From contig NZ_CP034929.1 in the NCBI RefSeq assembly GCF_004014875.1, positions 1,240,001 through 1,304,000 on the forward strand: 64,000 nucleotides of DNA. The letters run 5' to 3'. Positions 31,075 through 40,551 of the stretch are shown piece after piece. This DNA is from Nocardioides yefusunii (GTDB taxonomy: Bacteria > Actinomycetota > Actinomycetes > Propionibacteriales > Nocardioidaceae). Each line of letters begins with the position of its first letter. Position 1 is the first letter of the stretch. The position numbers and the translations under genes were made by a program. The notes below the pieces were generated by a model. That model saw nothing but the letters and a program-made list of their open reading frames with translations. It searched no databases and was not told the origin of the DNA.

Positions 31075-31093
31075 TTTGTGGGGTTTCTACAAA
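31075..31093 (-). promoter_or_regulatory. Candidate operator upstream of fabD (FasR site)
   Basis: TTTGT and ACAAA arms separated by 9 bp form an inverted repeat in the 111-bp gap between fasR and fabD. FasR-type regulators act at the fabD promoter in Streptomyces and Mycobacterium; that this repeat is the site is inference. Confidence 0.45.
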
Positions 31094-31118
31094 AAGCGGC
31101 CGATGTTTCGGCTACTCG

Positions 31119-32366
31119 TCAGTTGGAAGGAGTGCTGTGTGTGTCGGAACTCGCTGATGCGTCCTCCTGACGCCCCACCACGAGGGCGACCTGGAGAGTG
31201 AACGCGTCCTCGGGAGCGGCAGGCGTGAGGCCGGTGACCTCCGCGACCTGGCGCAGGCGGTACCGGACCGTGTTGGGGTGCACGAACAAGGCGCGGGCTG
31301 AACCCTCCGTCGAACCCCCGGACTCGAACCAGGCGACCAGGGTCTCGACGAGCTCCTTGCGGGCGGTGAGGGGGCGCCACACCTGCTCGACCAGGTGCGT
31401 TCGCGCGGCCTCGTCCCCGACCAGGACTCGCTCGGCCAGCAGGTCGTCGGCGTGCACCGGGCGGGTCACGGCGGTCTTGCCGGCTGCGGCGCGGTGCCCC
31501 TGAGCGGCTGCGTGCGCCGAGGCGTGGGCGCGGGCGAGGCCAGGAGCCAGTGGTCCCGCCACGACGGGGCCGTCGGCGAACAGGTGTGCGACGGTGGCCG
31601 CCGCTGCGACGGGGTCGCTGACGCGGCCCAGGACGATCACCAACTGGGTCCCTTGGGTGCCGCAGAGCGCGTCCATGCCGGCGGCCCGGGCGGTCCGTCG
31701 GACCTCGGTGAAGACGTCGTTGTCGGAACGGTGCGGTGCCGTGCGGGGCGCGCTGCCCACGACCACCGTGACGCCGTCGGGGGAACGCCAGCCCAAGGCG
31801 GAGGCGCGGGAGAGCAACGACTCGTCGGTCTCGGCGCGCAGCACGGCGTCCACGACCAGGGCCTCGAGACGGGCGTCCCAAGCACCGCGCGACTCCGCGG
31901 CGCGGGCATAGACCTCGGCGGTGGCGAACGCGACCTCACGGCCGTAACGCAGCACCGCGTTGTTGACCGCCGGGACATGCTCGGCCGGGACGAGGGCGTC
32001 GACGTCGGACTCGACGACGTCGATGCTGAGCCGGATCAGGTCGACGGTCTGCTGCAGCGTGATCACGCCGGTCAGCTCACGCGGTGCCGCGCCGAAGACC
32101 GCACTGGCCAGGGTGTGACCGCTCGGGGCGCTGCCGGTGGTGGTGTCGGTGACGAGCCAGTCGACGAAGTTCTTGATGCCGGCGTGGACGATCAGACCCA
32201 CCCACGAACGGTCCTCGGCACTCAGCTGGGTGAACCAGGGCAGGTCCGTCTCCATGCGCGAGGTCGCGGTGGTGCTGAGGTGGCCGGTGGCGCGGGCCAG
32301 GGCGCGGGCCACCGGGACCTGACGCTCGTCGAGGGCGTCGTCGAACGGGAGAGGGTCGTCGGTCAC
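31119..32366 (-). CDS. fasR: PucR-like transcriptional regulator of fatty-acid synthesis (FasR type)
   Basis: A 415-residue regulator. The N-terminal two-thirds is a helical ligand-sensing region plus a GGDEF-like CdaR middle (VTVVVGSAPRT, LVIVLGRVSDP). The C-terminal PucR helix-turn-helix reads LVAWFESGGSTEGSARALFVHPNTVRYRLRQV. Its place directly before fabD and on the same strand matches SCO2386 of Streptomyces and Rv2242 of M. tuberculosis, regulators of the fab operon that respond to long-chain acyl-CoA. GTG at 32366 has TAATCT 6 nt upstream, implying a leaderless message. Confidence 0.9.
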   Translation of the reverse strand: MTDDPLPFDDALDERQVPVARALARATGHLSTTATSRMETDLPWFTQLSAEDRSWVGLIVHAGIKNFVDWLVTDTTTGSAPSGHTLASAVFGAAPRELTGVITLQQTVDLIRLSIDVVESDVDALVPAEHVPAVNNAVLRYGREVAFATAEVYARAAESRGAWDARLEALVVDAVLRAETDESLLSRASALGWRSPDGVTVVVGSAPRTAPHRSDNDVFTEVRRTARAAGMDALCGTQGTQLVIVLGRVSDPVAAAATVAHLFADGPVVAGPLAPGLARAHASAHAAAQGHRAAAGKTAVTRPVHADDLLAERVLVGDEAARTHLVEQVWRPLTARKELVETLVAWFESGGSTEGSARALFVHPNTVRYRLRQVAEVTGLTPAAPEDAFTLQVALVVGRQEDASASSDTHSTPSN

Positions 32367-32401
32367 CGTTCGAGATTAGTCGTCCGGTCTCGGAGGCCTC
32401 G

Positions 32402-32983
32402 TCAGCGGGCGCGTCGGGTCCAGGCCGAGAAGCCGGTGCCGTTCCACGGACTCTCGTCGTAGTGGCCGTGGCGGTCGGTCACGAACCAGTGGAAGCGGGC
32501 ACGGTTGCCGCCCACCCGCATGCAGGAGCGCGGTACGACGACGCGGACGGTCCGGGAACCTTTCAGCGCGATGCGCAGGCCGCGACAGGTGATCCGACGT
32601 TCGGTGCTGCCGTCGGAGAAGAGGACGGCGGTCGACAGTGTTCCCCTGACCTGGTTGCCGCTGCGTCGCACCCGCACGAGATAGCCGGGGGAGGAGGCGT
32701 TGACGTCGATGCCCACCACGACCTCGCGCAGGGAGGCGAGCTTCAGGGTGCGGAATCGGAGGCGCACCTCGATCGCGGTGCGCCCGTTCTTCAGCACGGC
32801 CCGGGCGACATCGACGTGCGAGGTGCCGGGTTCGCGGACCTGATCGGTGACCCGCACGTTGTGGGCGGAACCAGCCTGGGCAGGAGCAGCCACCCCGAGC
32901 AGTGCCACGGCAAGGCCCAGCACCGCTGCTGCGCTGACCGGGCGTGAGCAGCGGGATCGGATGGCACCTCCGAGTCGCCCCAC
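32402..32983 (-). CDS. Secreted protein of unknown function
   Basis: A 193-residue exported protein. A basic N terminus and hydrophobic core end in APAQA, a signal-peptidase I site near residue 38. The mature part is beta-rich and basic (VEVRLRFRTLKLASL, VVVGIDVNASS) with two cysteines (ITCRGLR, RSCMRVGG) and ends in HWFVTDRHGHYDESPWNGTGF. It resembles small actinobacterial secreted proteins with no assigned role. TACGGT, 6 nt and GTG suggest leaderless expression. It is 35 bp from fasR on the same strand. Confidence 0.75.
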   Translation of the reverse strand: MGRLGGAIRSRCSRPVSAAAVLGLAVALLGVAAPAQAGSAHNVRVTDQVREPGTSHVDVARAVLKNGRTAIEVRLRFRTLKLASLREVVVGIDVNASSPGYLVRVRRSGNQVRGTLSTAVLFSDGSTERRITCRGLRIALKGSRTVRVVVPRSCMRVGGNRARFHWFVTDRHGHYDESPWNGTGFSAWTRRAR

Positions 32984-33081
32984 TCCTTCACCGTAGGGAG
33001 CATCCCCAGCTCTGTGCAGACCGTGGGGGTCTCGTCATCCGCACGGAATGGTCACGGCGAACGGTGGTGTCCGGAATGCGG

Positions 33082-33117
33082 CGAGGCCCGCCGTGCCGGA
33101 GCACGACGGGCCTCGCT
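33082..33117 (-). terminator. aceE terminator
   Basis: A 16-bp stem with one C-A mismatch (GCGAGGCCCG C CGTGC), loop CGGA, 34 bp after the aceE stop. Confidence 0.75.
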
Positions 33118-33151
33118 GCGAGGTGGACGCCTCGACGTCGAGACGACCCGA

Positions 33152-35917
33152 TCAGGCGTCGCCGCCCTCCTGGGCGACACCGCTGACCGCGGTGGCGTCA
33201 CCGAGCTTGTAGCGGTTCTTGGCCTCGATCACCTTGTCGACACTGATCTCGCCGGCGTCAGCCAGGGCCAGGAGGGCCTGGACGACGACGGACTCAGCGT
33301 CGACGTTGAACTGGCGACGTGCAGCCGGGCGGGTGTCGGCGAAACCGAAACCGTCCGTGCCCAGGACGCGGTAGTCGGCCGGGACCCACTTCGCGATCTG
33401 GAGCGGCACTGCGCGCTGGAAGTCCGAGACCGCCACGACCGGACCCTCGACACCGTTGAACGCCTGGGTGACGTACGGCAAGCGCGGGGCCTGCTCGGGG
33501 TTGAGGAGGTTGAACTCCTCCGCAGCGATCGCGTCACGAGCGAGCTCGTTCCAGGACGTGGCCGACCACAGGTCAGCCTGGACGCCCCACTCTTCGCGGA
33601 GCATCTCGGCGGCCTTCTCGACCCACGGGAAACCGACACCGGAACCGACGAGCTGGACGCGCGGTCCGGTGCCCTCGGCCACGGACACCTTGTGGATGCC
33701 CTTGAGGATGCCGTTGACGTCGACGCCTGCGGGCTCGGCCGGCTGCGAGACCGGCTCGTTGTAGACCGTCAGGTAGTAGATGACGTTCTCCTGGTCGGCG
33801 CCGTACATGCGCTCCAGGCCGTTCTGCATGATGTGCGCGACCTCGTAGGCGAACGCGGGGTCGTAGTGCACGACGGCCGGGTTGGTGGCCGCGATCAGCG
33901 GGGAGTGGCCGTCAGCATGCTGCAGGCCCTCACCGGTGAGCGTCGTACGACCGGCGGTGGCACCCACCAGGAAGCCGCGACCGAGCTGGTCGGCCATGGC
34001 CCAGATGGAGTCACCGGTGCGCTGGAAACCGAACATCGAGTAGAAGATGTAGAACGGGATCATGTGCTCGCCGTGGGTGGCGTACGCGGTGCCCGCAGCG
34101 GTGGCCGACGCGAGAGCGCCGGCCTCGGAGATGCCCTCGTGGAGCATCTGACCGGCCGAGGACTCCTTGTAGGCCAGGAGCAGCTTGCGGTCGACGGCCT
34201 CGTACTGCTGGCCACCGGGGTTGTAGACCTTTGCCGACGGGAACATCGCGTCCATGCCGAAGGTGCGGTACTCGTCGGGAGCGATCGGGACGATGCGCTT
34301 GCCGATCTCGGAGTCACGCATCCACTCCTTGAGCAGACGCACGACCGCCATGGTGGTGGCGATCTTGTTCTTGCCCGAACCGCGCTTGAGGTCCTTGTAG
34401 GCGTCGTCGCCGGGCAGGACGAGGTTCTTGGAACGGTTCACACGACGGGGGATCGAACCGCCGAGCTGGGCCCGACGCTCCATCATGTACGTGATCTCGG
34501 GGGAGTCCGCGCCGGGGTGGAAGAACGGCGGGGCGCCGGTCTCGGCGTAGGAACGCTCGAGGTCGGTGTCGGAGATCGGGAGCTGCAGACGGTCGCGGAA
34601 CTTCTTGATGTCCTCGGGCGTCAGCTTCTTCATCTGGTGCGTGGCGTTCTTGCCCTCGAGGGCGTCGATCGTCCAGCCCTTGACGGTCTTGGCCAGGATG
34701 ACGGTCGGCTGACCGACGTGCTTGGTCGCGGCCTCGAACGCGGCGTACACCTTGCGGTAGTCGTGACCGCCGCGGGGCAGCTTCTCGATCTGCTTGTCGC
34801 TCATGTGCTCGACCATCTTGCGCAGGCGCGGGTCACCCGAGAAGAAGTGCTCACGGGTGTAGGCGCCGTCCTCGACCGAGTAGGTCTGGAAGTCGCCGTC
34901 CGGGGTCGAGTTCATCTTGTTGACCAGGACGCCGTCGACGTCGCGGGCGAGGAGCTCGTCCCACTCGCGACCCCAGACGACCTTGATCACGTTCCAGCCG
35001 GCGCCGCGGAAGTTGGACTCCAGCTCCTGCATGATCTTGCCGTTGCCGGTGACGGGGCCGTCGAGCTGCTGCAGGTTGCAGTTGATGACCCAGGTGAGGT
35101 TGTCGAGCTCTTCGCGGGCTGCGACACGGATCGCGCCCAGCGACTCGGGCTCGGCCATCTCGCCGTCGCCCAGGAAGGCCCAGACACGCTGCTGGGAGGT
35201 GTCCTTGATGCCACGGTTGTGCAGGTAGCGGTTGAAGCGGGCCTGGTAGATGGAGTTGATGCCCGTCAGGCCCATCGAGACAGTGGGGAACTCCCAGAAC
35301 TCGGGCATGAGGCGCGGGTGCGGGTACGAGGAGAGACCCTCGCCGGCACCGTGCTGCGCCTCCTGACGGAAGCGGTCCATCTGGACCTCGGAGAGACGAC
35401 CCTCGAGGAACGCGCGGGCGTAGATGCCCGGGGACGCGTGGCCCTGGAAGTAGATCTGGTCGCCGCCGCCGGGGTGGTCCTTGCCGCGGAAGAAGTGGTT
35501 GAAGCCGACCTCGTAGAGGCTGGCGGAGGACTGGTAGGTGGCGATGTGGCCGCCGACCTCCAGGCCCTTGCGGTTCGCCCGCGAGACCATGACGGCGGCG
35601 TTCCAGCGGATGAACGCACGGATGCGTCGCTCCACCTGCTCGTCGCCGGGGAACCACGGCTCGCGCTCCGGGGGAATGGTGTTGATGTAGTCGGTCGAGC
35701 GGAGGGCCGGAACCCCCACCGCCTTCTCACGGGCACGCTCCAGGAGGCGAAGCATCACGTAGCGTGCGCGGTCCCGTCCTCGGCCTTCGAGCAGTGCGTC
35801 GAAGCTACCGAGCCACTCCAGCGTTTCCTCGGGATCGATGTCCGGGAGCTGGGTCGGGAGGCCCTCGTGGATGACCGAAGGAATGTGTGGACGTTCGGGT
35901 TGCGTCTGGTCAGTCAC
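33152..35917 (-). CDS. aceE: Pyruvate dehydrogenase E1 component, homodimeric
   Basis: A 921-residue thiamine-diphosphate enzyme that decarboxylates pyruvate and passes the acetyl group to the E2 lipoyl domain. Landmarks are [33 protein letters not shown], the ThDP motif [12 protein letters not shown] ... [17 protein letters not shown], and the late [16 protein letters not shown]. The length is normal for actinobacterial AceE. GTG at 35917 is chosen because GACAAT ends 6 nt upstream, giving a leaderless message; a GTG two codons earlier is possible. The gene is divergent from DUF3052, as in M. tuberculosis (Rv2241/Rv2239c). Confidence 0.97.
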   Translation of the reverse strand: MTDQTQPERPHIPSVIHEGLPTQLPDIDPEETLEWLGSFDALLEGRGRDRARYVMLRLLERAREKAVGVPALRSTDYINTIPPEREPWFPGDEQVERRIRAFIRWNAAVMVSRANRKGLEVGGHIATYQSSASLYEVGFNHFFRGKDHPGGGDQIYFQGHASPGIYARAFLEGRLSEVQMDRFRQEAQHGAGEGLSSYPHPRLMPEFWEFPTVSMGLTGINSIYQARFNRYLHNRGIKDTSQQRVWAFLGDGEMAEPESLGAIRVAAREELDNLTWVINCNLQQLDGPVTGNGKIMQELESNFRGAGWNVIKVVWGREWDELLARDVDGVLVNKMNSTPDGDFQTYSVEDGAYTREHFFSGDPRLRKMVEHMSDKQIEKLPRGGHDYRKVYAAFEAATKHVGQPTVILAKTVKGWTIDALEGKNATHQMKKLTPEDIKKFRDRLQLPISDTDLERSYAETGAPPFFHPGADSPEITYMMERRAQLGGSIPRRVNRSKNLVLPGDDAYKDLKRGSGKNKIATTMAVVRLLKEWMRDSEIGKRIVPIAPDEYRTFGMDAMFPSAKVYNPGGQQYEAVDRKLLLAYKESSAGQMLHEGISEAGALASATAAGTAYATHGEHMIPFYIFYSMFGFQRTGDSIWAMADQLGRGFLVGATAGRTTLTGEGLQHADGHSPLIAATNPAVVHYDPAFAYEVAHIMQNGLERMYGADQENVIYYLTVYNEPVSQPAEPAGVDVNGILKGIHKVSVAEGTGPRVQLVGSGVGFPWVEKAAEMLREEWGVQADLWSATSWNELARDAIAAEEFNLLNPEQAPRLPYVTQAFNGVEGPVVAVSDFQRAVPLQIAKWVPADYRVLGTDGFGFADTRPAARRQFNVDAESVVVQALLALADAGEISVDKVIEAKNRYKLGDATAVSGVAQEGGDA

Positions 35918-36030
35918 TGTCACATTGTCCCACGAGAGAGACCGGGACCACACTCGGAGGGGTTGAAAAATTGCTACTCCCGAGTTGCTGGGCTTGCGAT
36001 AGCGTCCCCTCTGCGCTGGACTACACACAA

Positions 36031-36047
36031 CCTGCCTGATCGGCAGG
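36031..36047 (+). promoter_or_regulatory. Palindrome in the aceE-DUF3052 divergent region
   Basis: CCTGCC and GGCAGG arms flank a 5-bp centre, 65 bp before DUF3052. It may be an operator or 5' leader hairpin; no regulator can be named. Confidence 0.35.
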
Positions 36048-36111
36048 TCCGAGCAGTACCCATGCAGACACCCATGCAAATGAAGCAGCAGTGCAGGACG
36101 AGGAGAGTGCG

Positions 36112-36549
36112 TTGAACGCGACTGTGGGCGGCGAGTCCACCCAGAGCCAGGCAACCGGATTGGCCGCAAAGTTGGGGTTCCGCCCCGGCCAGGTGGTCCA
36201 GGAGCTCGGATGGGACCAGGACACCGACGACGACCTCCGCATTGCGATCGAGGACTCCATCGACGCCGACATGGTGGACGGTGACCACGGCAACGTGGTC
36301 GAGGCCGTCGTGCTGTGGTGGCGCAACGAGGACGGAGACCTCGTCGACGGGTTGGTGGACGCCAAGGCCGATCTGGTCGGTGGTGGCGTGATCTGGCTGC
36401 TCACCCCCAAGGTGGGACGCCCCAACCATGTCGACCCTGCAGACATCGCCGAGGCGGCTCCCATTGCCGGCCTGGCACAGACCACCGCAGCAGCTGTCAG
36501 CAAGGACTGGCAGGCGACGCGACTGGTCACCCCGAAGACGCCTGCTTGA
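36112..36549 (+). CDS. DUF3052 family protein
   Basis: A 145-residue acidic protein of unknown function, conserved in actinobacteria. The family is recognised from [27 protein letters not shown] and [20 protein letters not shown]. Start choice: TTG at 36112 has GAGGAGAG 4-7 nt upstream and gives the usual family N terminus; GTG at 36091 would add seven residues but lacks a ribosome site. No signal peptide, cysteine or catalytic motif is seen. Its neighbours aceE and ahpE are the same as in M. tuberculosis, where the relative is Rv2239c. Confidence 0.88.
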   Translation: MNATVGGESTQSQATGLAAKLGFRPGQVVQELGWDQDTDDDLRIAIEDSIDADMVDGDHGNVVEAVVLWWRNEDGDLVDGLVDAKADLVGGGVIWLLTPKVGRPNHVDPADIAEAAPIAGLAQTTAAAVSKDWQATRLVTPKTPA

Positions 36550-36582
36550 CAGCAGTCGTCGCGCCGCGAGCGCCGGAGTCCG

Positions 36583-36604
36583 CCGCCCTGGGGAGGGAGG
36601 GCGG
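36583..36604 (+). terminator. Weak hairpin after DUF3052
   Basis: CCGCCCT / AGGGCGG, 7-bp stem with an 8-base loop, 34 bp after the stop. Confidence 0.4.
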
Positions 36605-36635
36605 TCGACGGGGCCATCACCCCTAGGACTACGCA

Positions 36636-38237
36636 GTGAGCCGTGCAACCGACATTTCGACGACCCTGAAGGTCCTCCGCTCCGCGCGAGTGGTCCGCCC
36701 GATCAACCCTGTTGCACTGGGCAGGATCGTGCGGACGGTGAGGACCTGGGGGACGGGACCTGCAGGCGGATTCGCCCAGCAGGTGCACACCCGTCCCGAT
36801 GCAGCCGCGATCGTGGACGAGCTGGGCGAGGTCACCTTCGCCCAGCTCCAGTCCCGCACCAATGCCCTGGCCCACGCCCTCGCCGAGCGGGGCGTGAAGG
36901 AACGCGACCAGGTCGCTGTCATGGTCCGCAACCACCGCGGCTTCGTCGAGGCGAGCATCGCGGTGGCCAAGTTGGGTGCCGACCTACTCTACCTCAACAC
37001 CGCCTTCGCGGCCCCTCAGCTGATCGACGTCGTGGCGCGGGAGAAGCCCGTCCTGGTCATCCACGACCAGGAGTTCACCTCGATGCTGGCCGAGGCGTCC
37101 GTCGAGCGCCGCGTCGTGGCGTGGGTCGATGACGCCACGACCGTGGGGGAGCACCTCGAGCAGTTGATCGCTGGTGGTCCCACCGCTGACCTGACACCGC
37201 CGCAGCATCATGCGCGCACGATCATCCTCACCTCCGGCACGACCGGCACACCCAAGGGAGCTCCTCGCAAGGAGGCCGGGATCAACAACGGCGTCTCCCT
37301 GATGAGTCGACTCCCGCTGCGCTCGGAATGGCGCACCCACGTCGCCGCACCGCTGTTCCACACCTGGGGACTGGCGCACATGTACATGGCGATGCTGCTG
37401 GGATCGACCCTCGTGCTGCGTCGCAGGTTCGACCCTGAGGAAGCTCTGCGCTCCCTGCAGGACGACCGCTGTGAGTCGTTCATCGTCATCCCGGTGATGC
37501 TGCAGCGGATCCTCGCGCTGCCCGCCGACGTTCGGGCGAAGTACGACACCGCTCGCCTCGAGGTGGTCGCGGCGTCGGGTTCGTCCCTGCCCGGCGACCT
37601 CGCCGTGGAATGGATGGACGCCTTCGGTGACAACCTCTACAACATCTACGGCTCCACCGAGGTGGCCTACGCCTCGATCGCGACGCCGGAGGACCTGCGC
37701 GCCGCACCGGAGTCGGCCGGACGACCTCCGTTCGCCACCACGGTCAAGATCCTCGACGACCACCGTCGTGAAGTTCCCGACGGGGAGAGCGGGCTGATCT
37801 TCGTCGGGAACAAGATGCTCTTCGACGGCTACACCGGAGGCGGCAACAAGGAGCTCGCCGACGGGCTGATGGCCACCGGCGATGTCGGGCGGTTCGACGC
37901 CGCGGGGCGTCTGTACGTCGAGGGTCGCGACGACGAGATGATCGTCAGCGGCGGGGAGAACGTGTTCCCGCGTGAGGTCGAGGACTGTCTGACCAGGCAC
38001 GACGCGGTGGTCGAGGCTGCCGCGGTGGGCGTCGACGACCCCGACTACGGGCGTCGTCTGCGGGCTTTCGTGGTGCTCGTCGACGACGTCGCCGTGGCCG
38101 ACGAACGGATCCTCAAGGACTGGGTCCGCACCAACCTGGCCCGGTACAAGGTCCCTCGCGAGATCGTCTTCCTCGACGAGTTGCCCCGCAACGCGACCGG
38201 CAAGGTCCTCAAGCGAGTCCTGGCGGCCCAACCCTGA
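36636..38237 (+). CDS. Acyl-CoA synthetase / AMP-dependent ligase (FadD-like)
   Basis: A 533-residue adenylate-forming enzyme. The P-loop is ILTSGTTGTPKG, followed by YNIYGSTEVAYASIA (A5), LMATGDVGRFDAAGRLYVEGRDDEMIVSGGENVFPREVE (A7-A8), and the catalytic Lys in PRNATGKVLKRVL (A10). It should activate a fatty or related acid with ATP and transfer it to CoA; the chain length is unknown. The N-terminal ~40 residues form a basic helix that may touch the membrane, as in FadD2-type proteins. The GTG at 36636 has TAGGAC 6 nt upstream (leaderless). It is inserted between DUF3052 and ahpE relative to the mycobacterial order. Confidence 0.93.
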   Translation: MSRATDISTTLKVLRSARVVRPINPVALGRIVRTVRTWGTGPAGGFAQQVHTRPDAAAIVDELGEVTFAQLQSRTNALAHALAERGVKERDQVAVMVRNHRGFVEASIAVAKLGADLLYLNTAFAAPQLIDVVAREKPVLVIHDQEFTSMLAEASVERRVVAWVDDATTVGEHLEQLIAGGPTADLTPPQHHARTIILTSGTTGTPKGAPRKEAGINNGVSLMSRLPLRSEWRTHVAAPLFHTWGLAHMYMAMLLGSTLVLRRRFDPEEALRSLQDDRCESFIVIPVMLQRILALPADVRAKYDTARLEVVAASGSSLPGDLAVEWMDAFGDNLYNIYGSTEVAYASIATPEDLRAAPESAGRPPFATTVKILDDHRREVPDGESGLIFVGNKMLFDGYTGGGNKELADGLMATGDVGRFDAAGRLYVEGRDDEMIVSGGENVFPREVEDCLTRHDAVVEAAAVGVDDPDYGRRLRAFVVLVDDVAVADERILKDWVRTNLARYKVPREIVFLDELPRNATGKVLKRVLAAQP

Positions 38238-38313
38238 GGATCGGGGCGCCCTCGGGCCGGGGGCCCACCGCGCTTGTCGGTCGTGTGGTGCTCGGTGCGA
38301 GGATGAGCCCATC

Positions 38314-38793
38314 ATGAGTGGACTGATCTGTGGCGGACCGGCACCCGACTTCACCCTGCGCGACCAGTTCGGGCAGGACGTGAGCCTCGCGGACTTCCGA
38401 GGACGCAAGGCCGTGGCCGTGTTGTTCTTCCCGTTCGCCTTCTCCGGTGTGTGCACCGGCGAGATGGCCGGGGTCCGGGACCGTCTGGCGGAGTTCATGA
38501 CCTTCGAGACCGAGGTTCTGGCAATCTCCTGCGACCCGGTGTACTCGTTGCGTGCCTTCTCCGACGGCGACGGCCTCAACTTCCCGCTGCTCAGCGACTT
38601 CTGGCCGCACGGTGAGGTGAGCCGCGCCTACGAGGTGTTCGACGAGGCCAAGGGCATGCCGCGACGTTCCTCCTACGTCATCGACAAGGAGGGACTGATT
38701 CGCTGGTCGGTCCACAACGCGATGCCTCAAGGACGCGACCTGGACGAGCACCTGCGCCAGTTGGACGCTGCCCTCACGCCCCTGCACGCGTGA
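38314..38793 (+). CDS. ahpE: Peroxiredoxin, AhpE type
   Basis: A 159-residue thiol peroxidase. The peroxidatic Cys47 is in PFAFSGVCTGE, with the preceding FFPFAF strand and the thioredoxin-fold FRGRKAVAVLFF. A second Cys (LAISCDP) and Cys6 exist, but no resolving Cys sits at the typical AhpC C-terminal position, so it is probably 1-Cys, regenerated by a low-molecular thiol or mycoredoxin. M. tuberculosis AhpE (Rv2238c) has the same DUF3052/aceE neighbourhood. It reduces organic peroxides and peroxynitrite in that organism. Confidence 0.93.
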   Translation: MSGLICGGPAPDFTLRDQFGQDVSLADFRGRKAVAVLFFPFAFSGVCTGEMAGVRDRLAEFMTFETEVLAISCDPVYSLRAFSDGDGLNFPLLSDFWPHGEVSRAYEVFDEAKGMPRRSSYVIDKEGLIRWSVHNAMPQGRDLDEHLRQLDAALTPLHA

Positions 38794-38886
38794 GTTCAGG
38801 GCACTTCGGCAAGGTCGAGAAGATTTCAATGAAATTTTCGTGTGATTCCCGGACAAGCCTTCCGAAGGGCTCCTAGAATCATCCGT

Positions 38887-38924
38887 GTTGAGCCGCTGGC
38901 GACCCGAGACGCCGGCGGCTCAAC
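38887..38924 (+). terminator. Terminator after ahpE
   Basis: A 10-bp perfect stem (GTTGAGCCGC / GCGGCTCAAC) extended by an inner GGCG/CGCC. The rest of 38794-39014 shows no gene. Confidence 0.75.
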
Positions 38925-39014
38925 GCTTTGTGGGGGTACTGATGCCCGCGATGACGCTCTGTCCGCGGTCTGACAGATTTCCGATGCGCCGACTCGCTGT
39001 CGCACCATTCCTGC

Positions 39015-39815
39015 GTGGGAACTCTTGTGTGCGACTTCGACGGAACTCTGTGCTTCGACGGCCACACCGTCGCTGACGACGTGGTGGCGGCGCTGGTCTC
39101 CGTGGCCGCCCGTCACGACGTGGTGATCGCCTCGGCCCGACCGCCCCGCGACCTGCTCCCGGTTCTCCCGGAGCAACTGCGTGACATCGACCTCGTCGGT
39201 GGCAACGGCGCCCTGTGGCGTCGCGCCGGCGTCGTCGACTGCCTGCACTTTCCCGAGGAGACCCGGGCAGCGCTGCAGGACGTCATCGCACGCCGTGGCA
39301 CCCCCGTCCTCGTCGACGGCTCCTGGGACTTCGCCTACACCGGTGACGGCACCCACCTCGTCTACAGCCGGGTCAACCGGGTCGACGCCCAGCAGGTCGA
39401 CATGGATGACCTCGAGGCGTGGTCGAAGGTGCTCTTCTTCGCCGACGACGACGCACTGGTCGCCGAACTCTCCGCGCTCGACGTCGTGGTCAACGTCCAC
39501 CGCTCCGAGGGCACCCTCGACGTGTCGCCCGGCTCCGTCGACAAGGCGACCGGTCTGCTGCGTCTCTGGGAGGGGCCGCGCGACTTCGTGGCGATGGGCA
39601 ACGACGCCAACGACCAGAGCCTCTTCGAGGTGGCGAACTGGTCGTGGTGCGTCGGTGACCACGAGGCAGGGGAGTGGGCCTCGGACCGCGTCAGCCCGGC
39701 CGACGTCGCTGCCACCGTGCTGCGGGCAGGCGAGCTCCTCGACGCCGACCTCGACGTGACCGCCCTCTTCGGCGACGACGACTTCGAGGTCGTGACCACG
39801 TCCGCCCAGTTCTGA
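39015..39815 (+). CDS. HAD-superfamily phosphatase (Cof-like, type IIB)
   Basis: A 266-residue hydrolase. Motif I is CDFDGTLCF (nucleophile Asp at residue 7), motif II IASARPP, and the late GNDANDQSLF gives motif IV (Asp pair), with DKATGLL carrying the motif III Lys. The inserted cap (about residues 75-175) marks type IIB, like Cof and sugar-phosphate phosphatases. The substrate is unknown. The GTG at 39015 directly precedes motif I, as in the family. It stands alone between the ahpE terminator and tRNA-Val. Confidence 0.88.
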   Translation: MGTLVCDFDGTLCFDGHTVADDVVAALVSVAARHDVVIASARPPRDLLPVLPEQLRDIDLVGGNGALWRRAGVVDCLHFPEETRAALQDVIARRGTPVLVDGSWDFAYTGDGTHLVYSRVNRVDAQQVDMDDLEAWSKVLFFADDDALVAELSALDVVVNVHRSEGTLDVSPGSVDKATGLLRLWEGPRDFVAMGNDANDQSLFEVANWSWCVGDHEAGEWASDRVSPADVAATVLRAGELLDADLDVTALFGDDDFEVVTTSAQF

Positions 39816-39899
39816 GGCGCGCCTCCGGGGAACGGGAGAGGTCCAATCCTGCGGTCCCGATCTGCGCTCGGACGCAGCCTCACGTAGGCTCCTCCCGAT

Positions 39900-39974
39900 G
39901 CGTCGGTAGCTCAGCGGTAGAGCTCTCGGTTTACACCCGAGCGGTCGGGGGTTCGAATCCCTCCCGACGCACCA
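39900..39974 (+). tRNA. tRNA-Val (TAC)
   Basis: A 75-nt gene with encoded CCA. The acceptor GCGTCGG pairs fully with CCGACGC, anticodon loop TTTACAC has anticodon TAC, the T-arm is GGGGG/CCCTC around TTCGAAT. TAGGCT at 39885-39890 may be its -10 box. Confidence 0.97.
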
Positions 39975-40161
39975 GCGCCCCCAGCGGGTGACGACGGGCC
40001 GTCGTGGGAGACCACGGCGGCCCGTTCGTGGTTCTGGCGCACGGACACGGCGATGAGAGGCGTCTCATCGAGGACTCACCGATCGCTCACCGCGCTGGGC
40101 GAGGCTCGTCCTCAACGAACGGCGCTCAGTGTGGGTGCCGCTGCAGACGAGGAGTTCCCCC

Positions 40162-40551
40162 ATGACCCGCACCTTGTACACCGGTCTCACCCTGTCCGTT
40201 GCCGGCCTGCTGGCAGTCGGCGCACTCGCTGTCCAGGCCAGTGCCTCGGCCGACGAGGCCGCGCTGCGCGACGAGGACACCCCGGAGGTGTCGCTGGTGG
40301 TCGACATGGACGACGACGACACCAACGACGTGACGAACGACGTGACCAACGACGTCACGAACGACGTGACCAACGACGTGACCAACGACGTCACGAACGA
40401 CGTGACGAACGACGTGACGAACGACGTGACGAACGACGTGACCAACGACGTGACGAACGACGTGACCAACGACGTCACGAACGACGTGACGAACGACGTG
40501 ACGAACGACGTGACGAACGACGTGACCAACGACCAGACCACCCGCGCATGA
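40162..40551 (+). CDS. Secreted TNDV-repeat protein
   Basis: A 129-residue protein of unknown function. The ATG at 40162 follows GAGGAG by 8 nt. A signal peptide (about residues 1-30, cut near ASA) is followed by an acidic stretch ending DMDDDD, then 17 exact TNDV units and a final TNDQTTRA. The mature protein is a highly regular acidic Asp/Asn/Thr chain that could form a beta-helix or solenoid and bind divalent metal, as other Asp-rich extracellular repeats do; that is inference. The stop overlaps the start of the kinase gene (ATGA), so the two are translated together. Codons alternate ACC/ACG and GTC/GTG within units. Confidence 0.85.
   Translation: MTRTLYTGLTLSVAGLLAVGALAVQASASADEAALRDEDTPEVSLVVDMDDDDTNDVTNDVTNDVTNDVTNDVTNDVTNDVTNDVTNDVTNDVTNDVTNDVTNDVTNDVTNDVTNDVTNDVTNDQTTRA
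40321..40524 (+). repeat. 12-bp tandem repeat, 17 copies
   Basis: The unit is ACSAACGACGTS (S = C or G). Variation is confined to third codon positions, so the protein repeat is exact while the DNA is not, which argues for selection on the protein. Confidence 0.95.

Noticed and set aside
33014..36115. Long plus-strand ORF of 1033 codons opposite aceE
   Set aside because: It is a shadow frame created by GC-rich codons of aceE; composition is Val/Asp/Gly/Leu-Arg noise with no domain, and aceE is unmistakable.
40321..40524. Possible CRISPR array
   Set aside because: The repeats are 12 bp, contiguous with no spacers, and in frame as TNDV codons.
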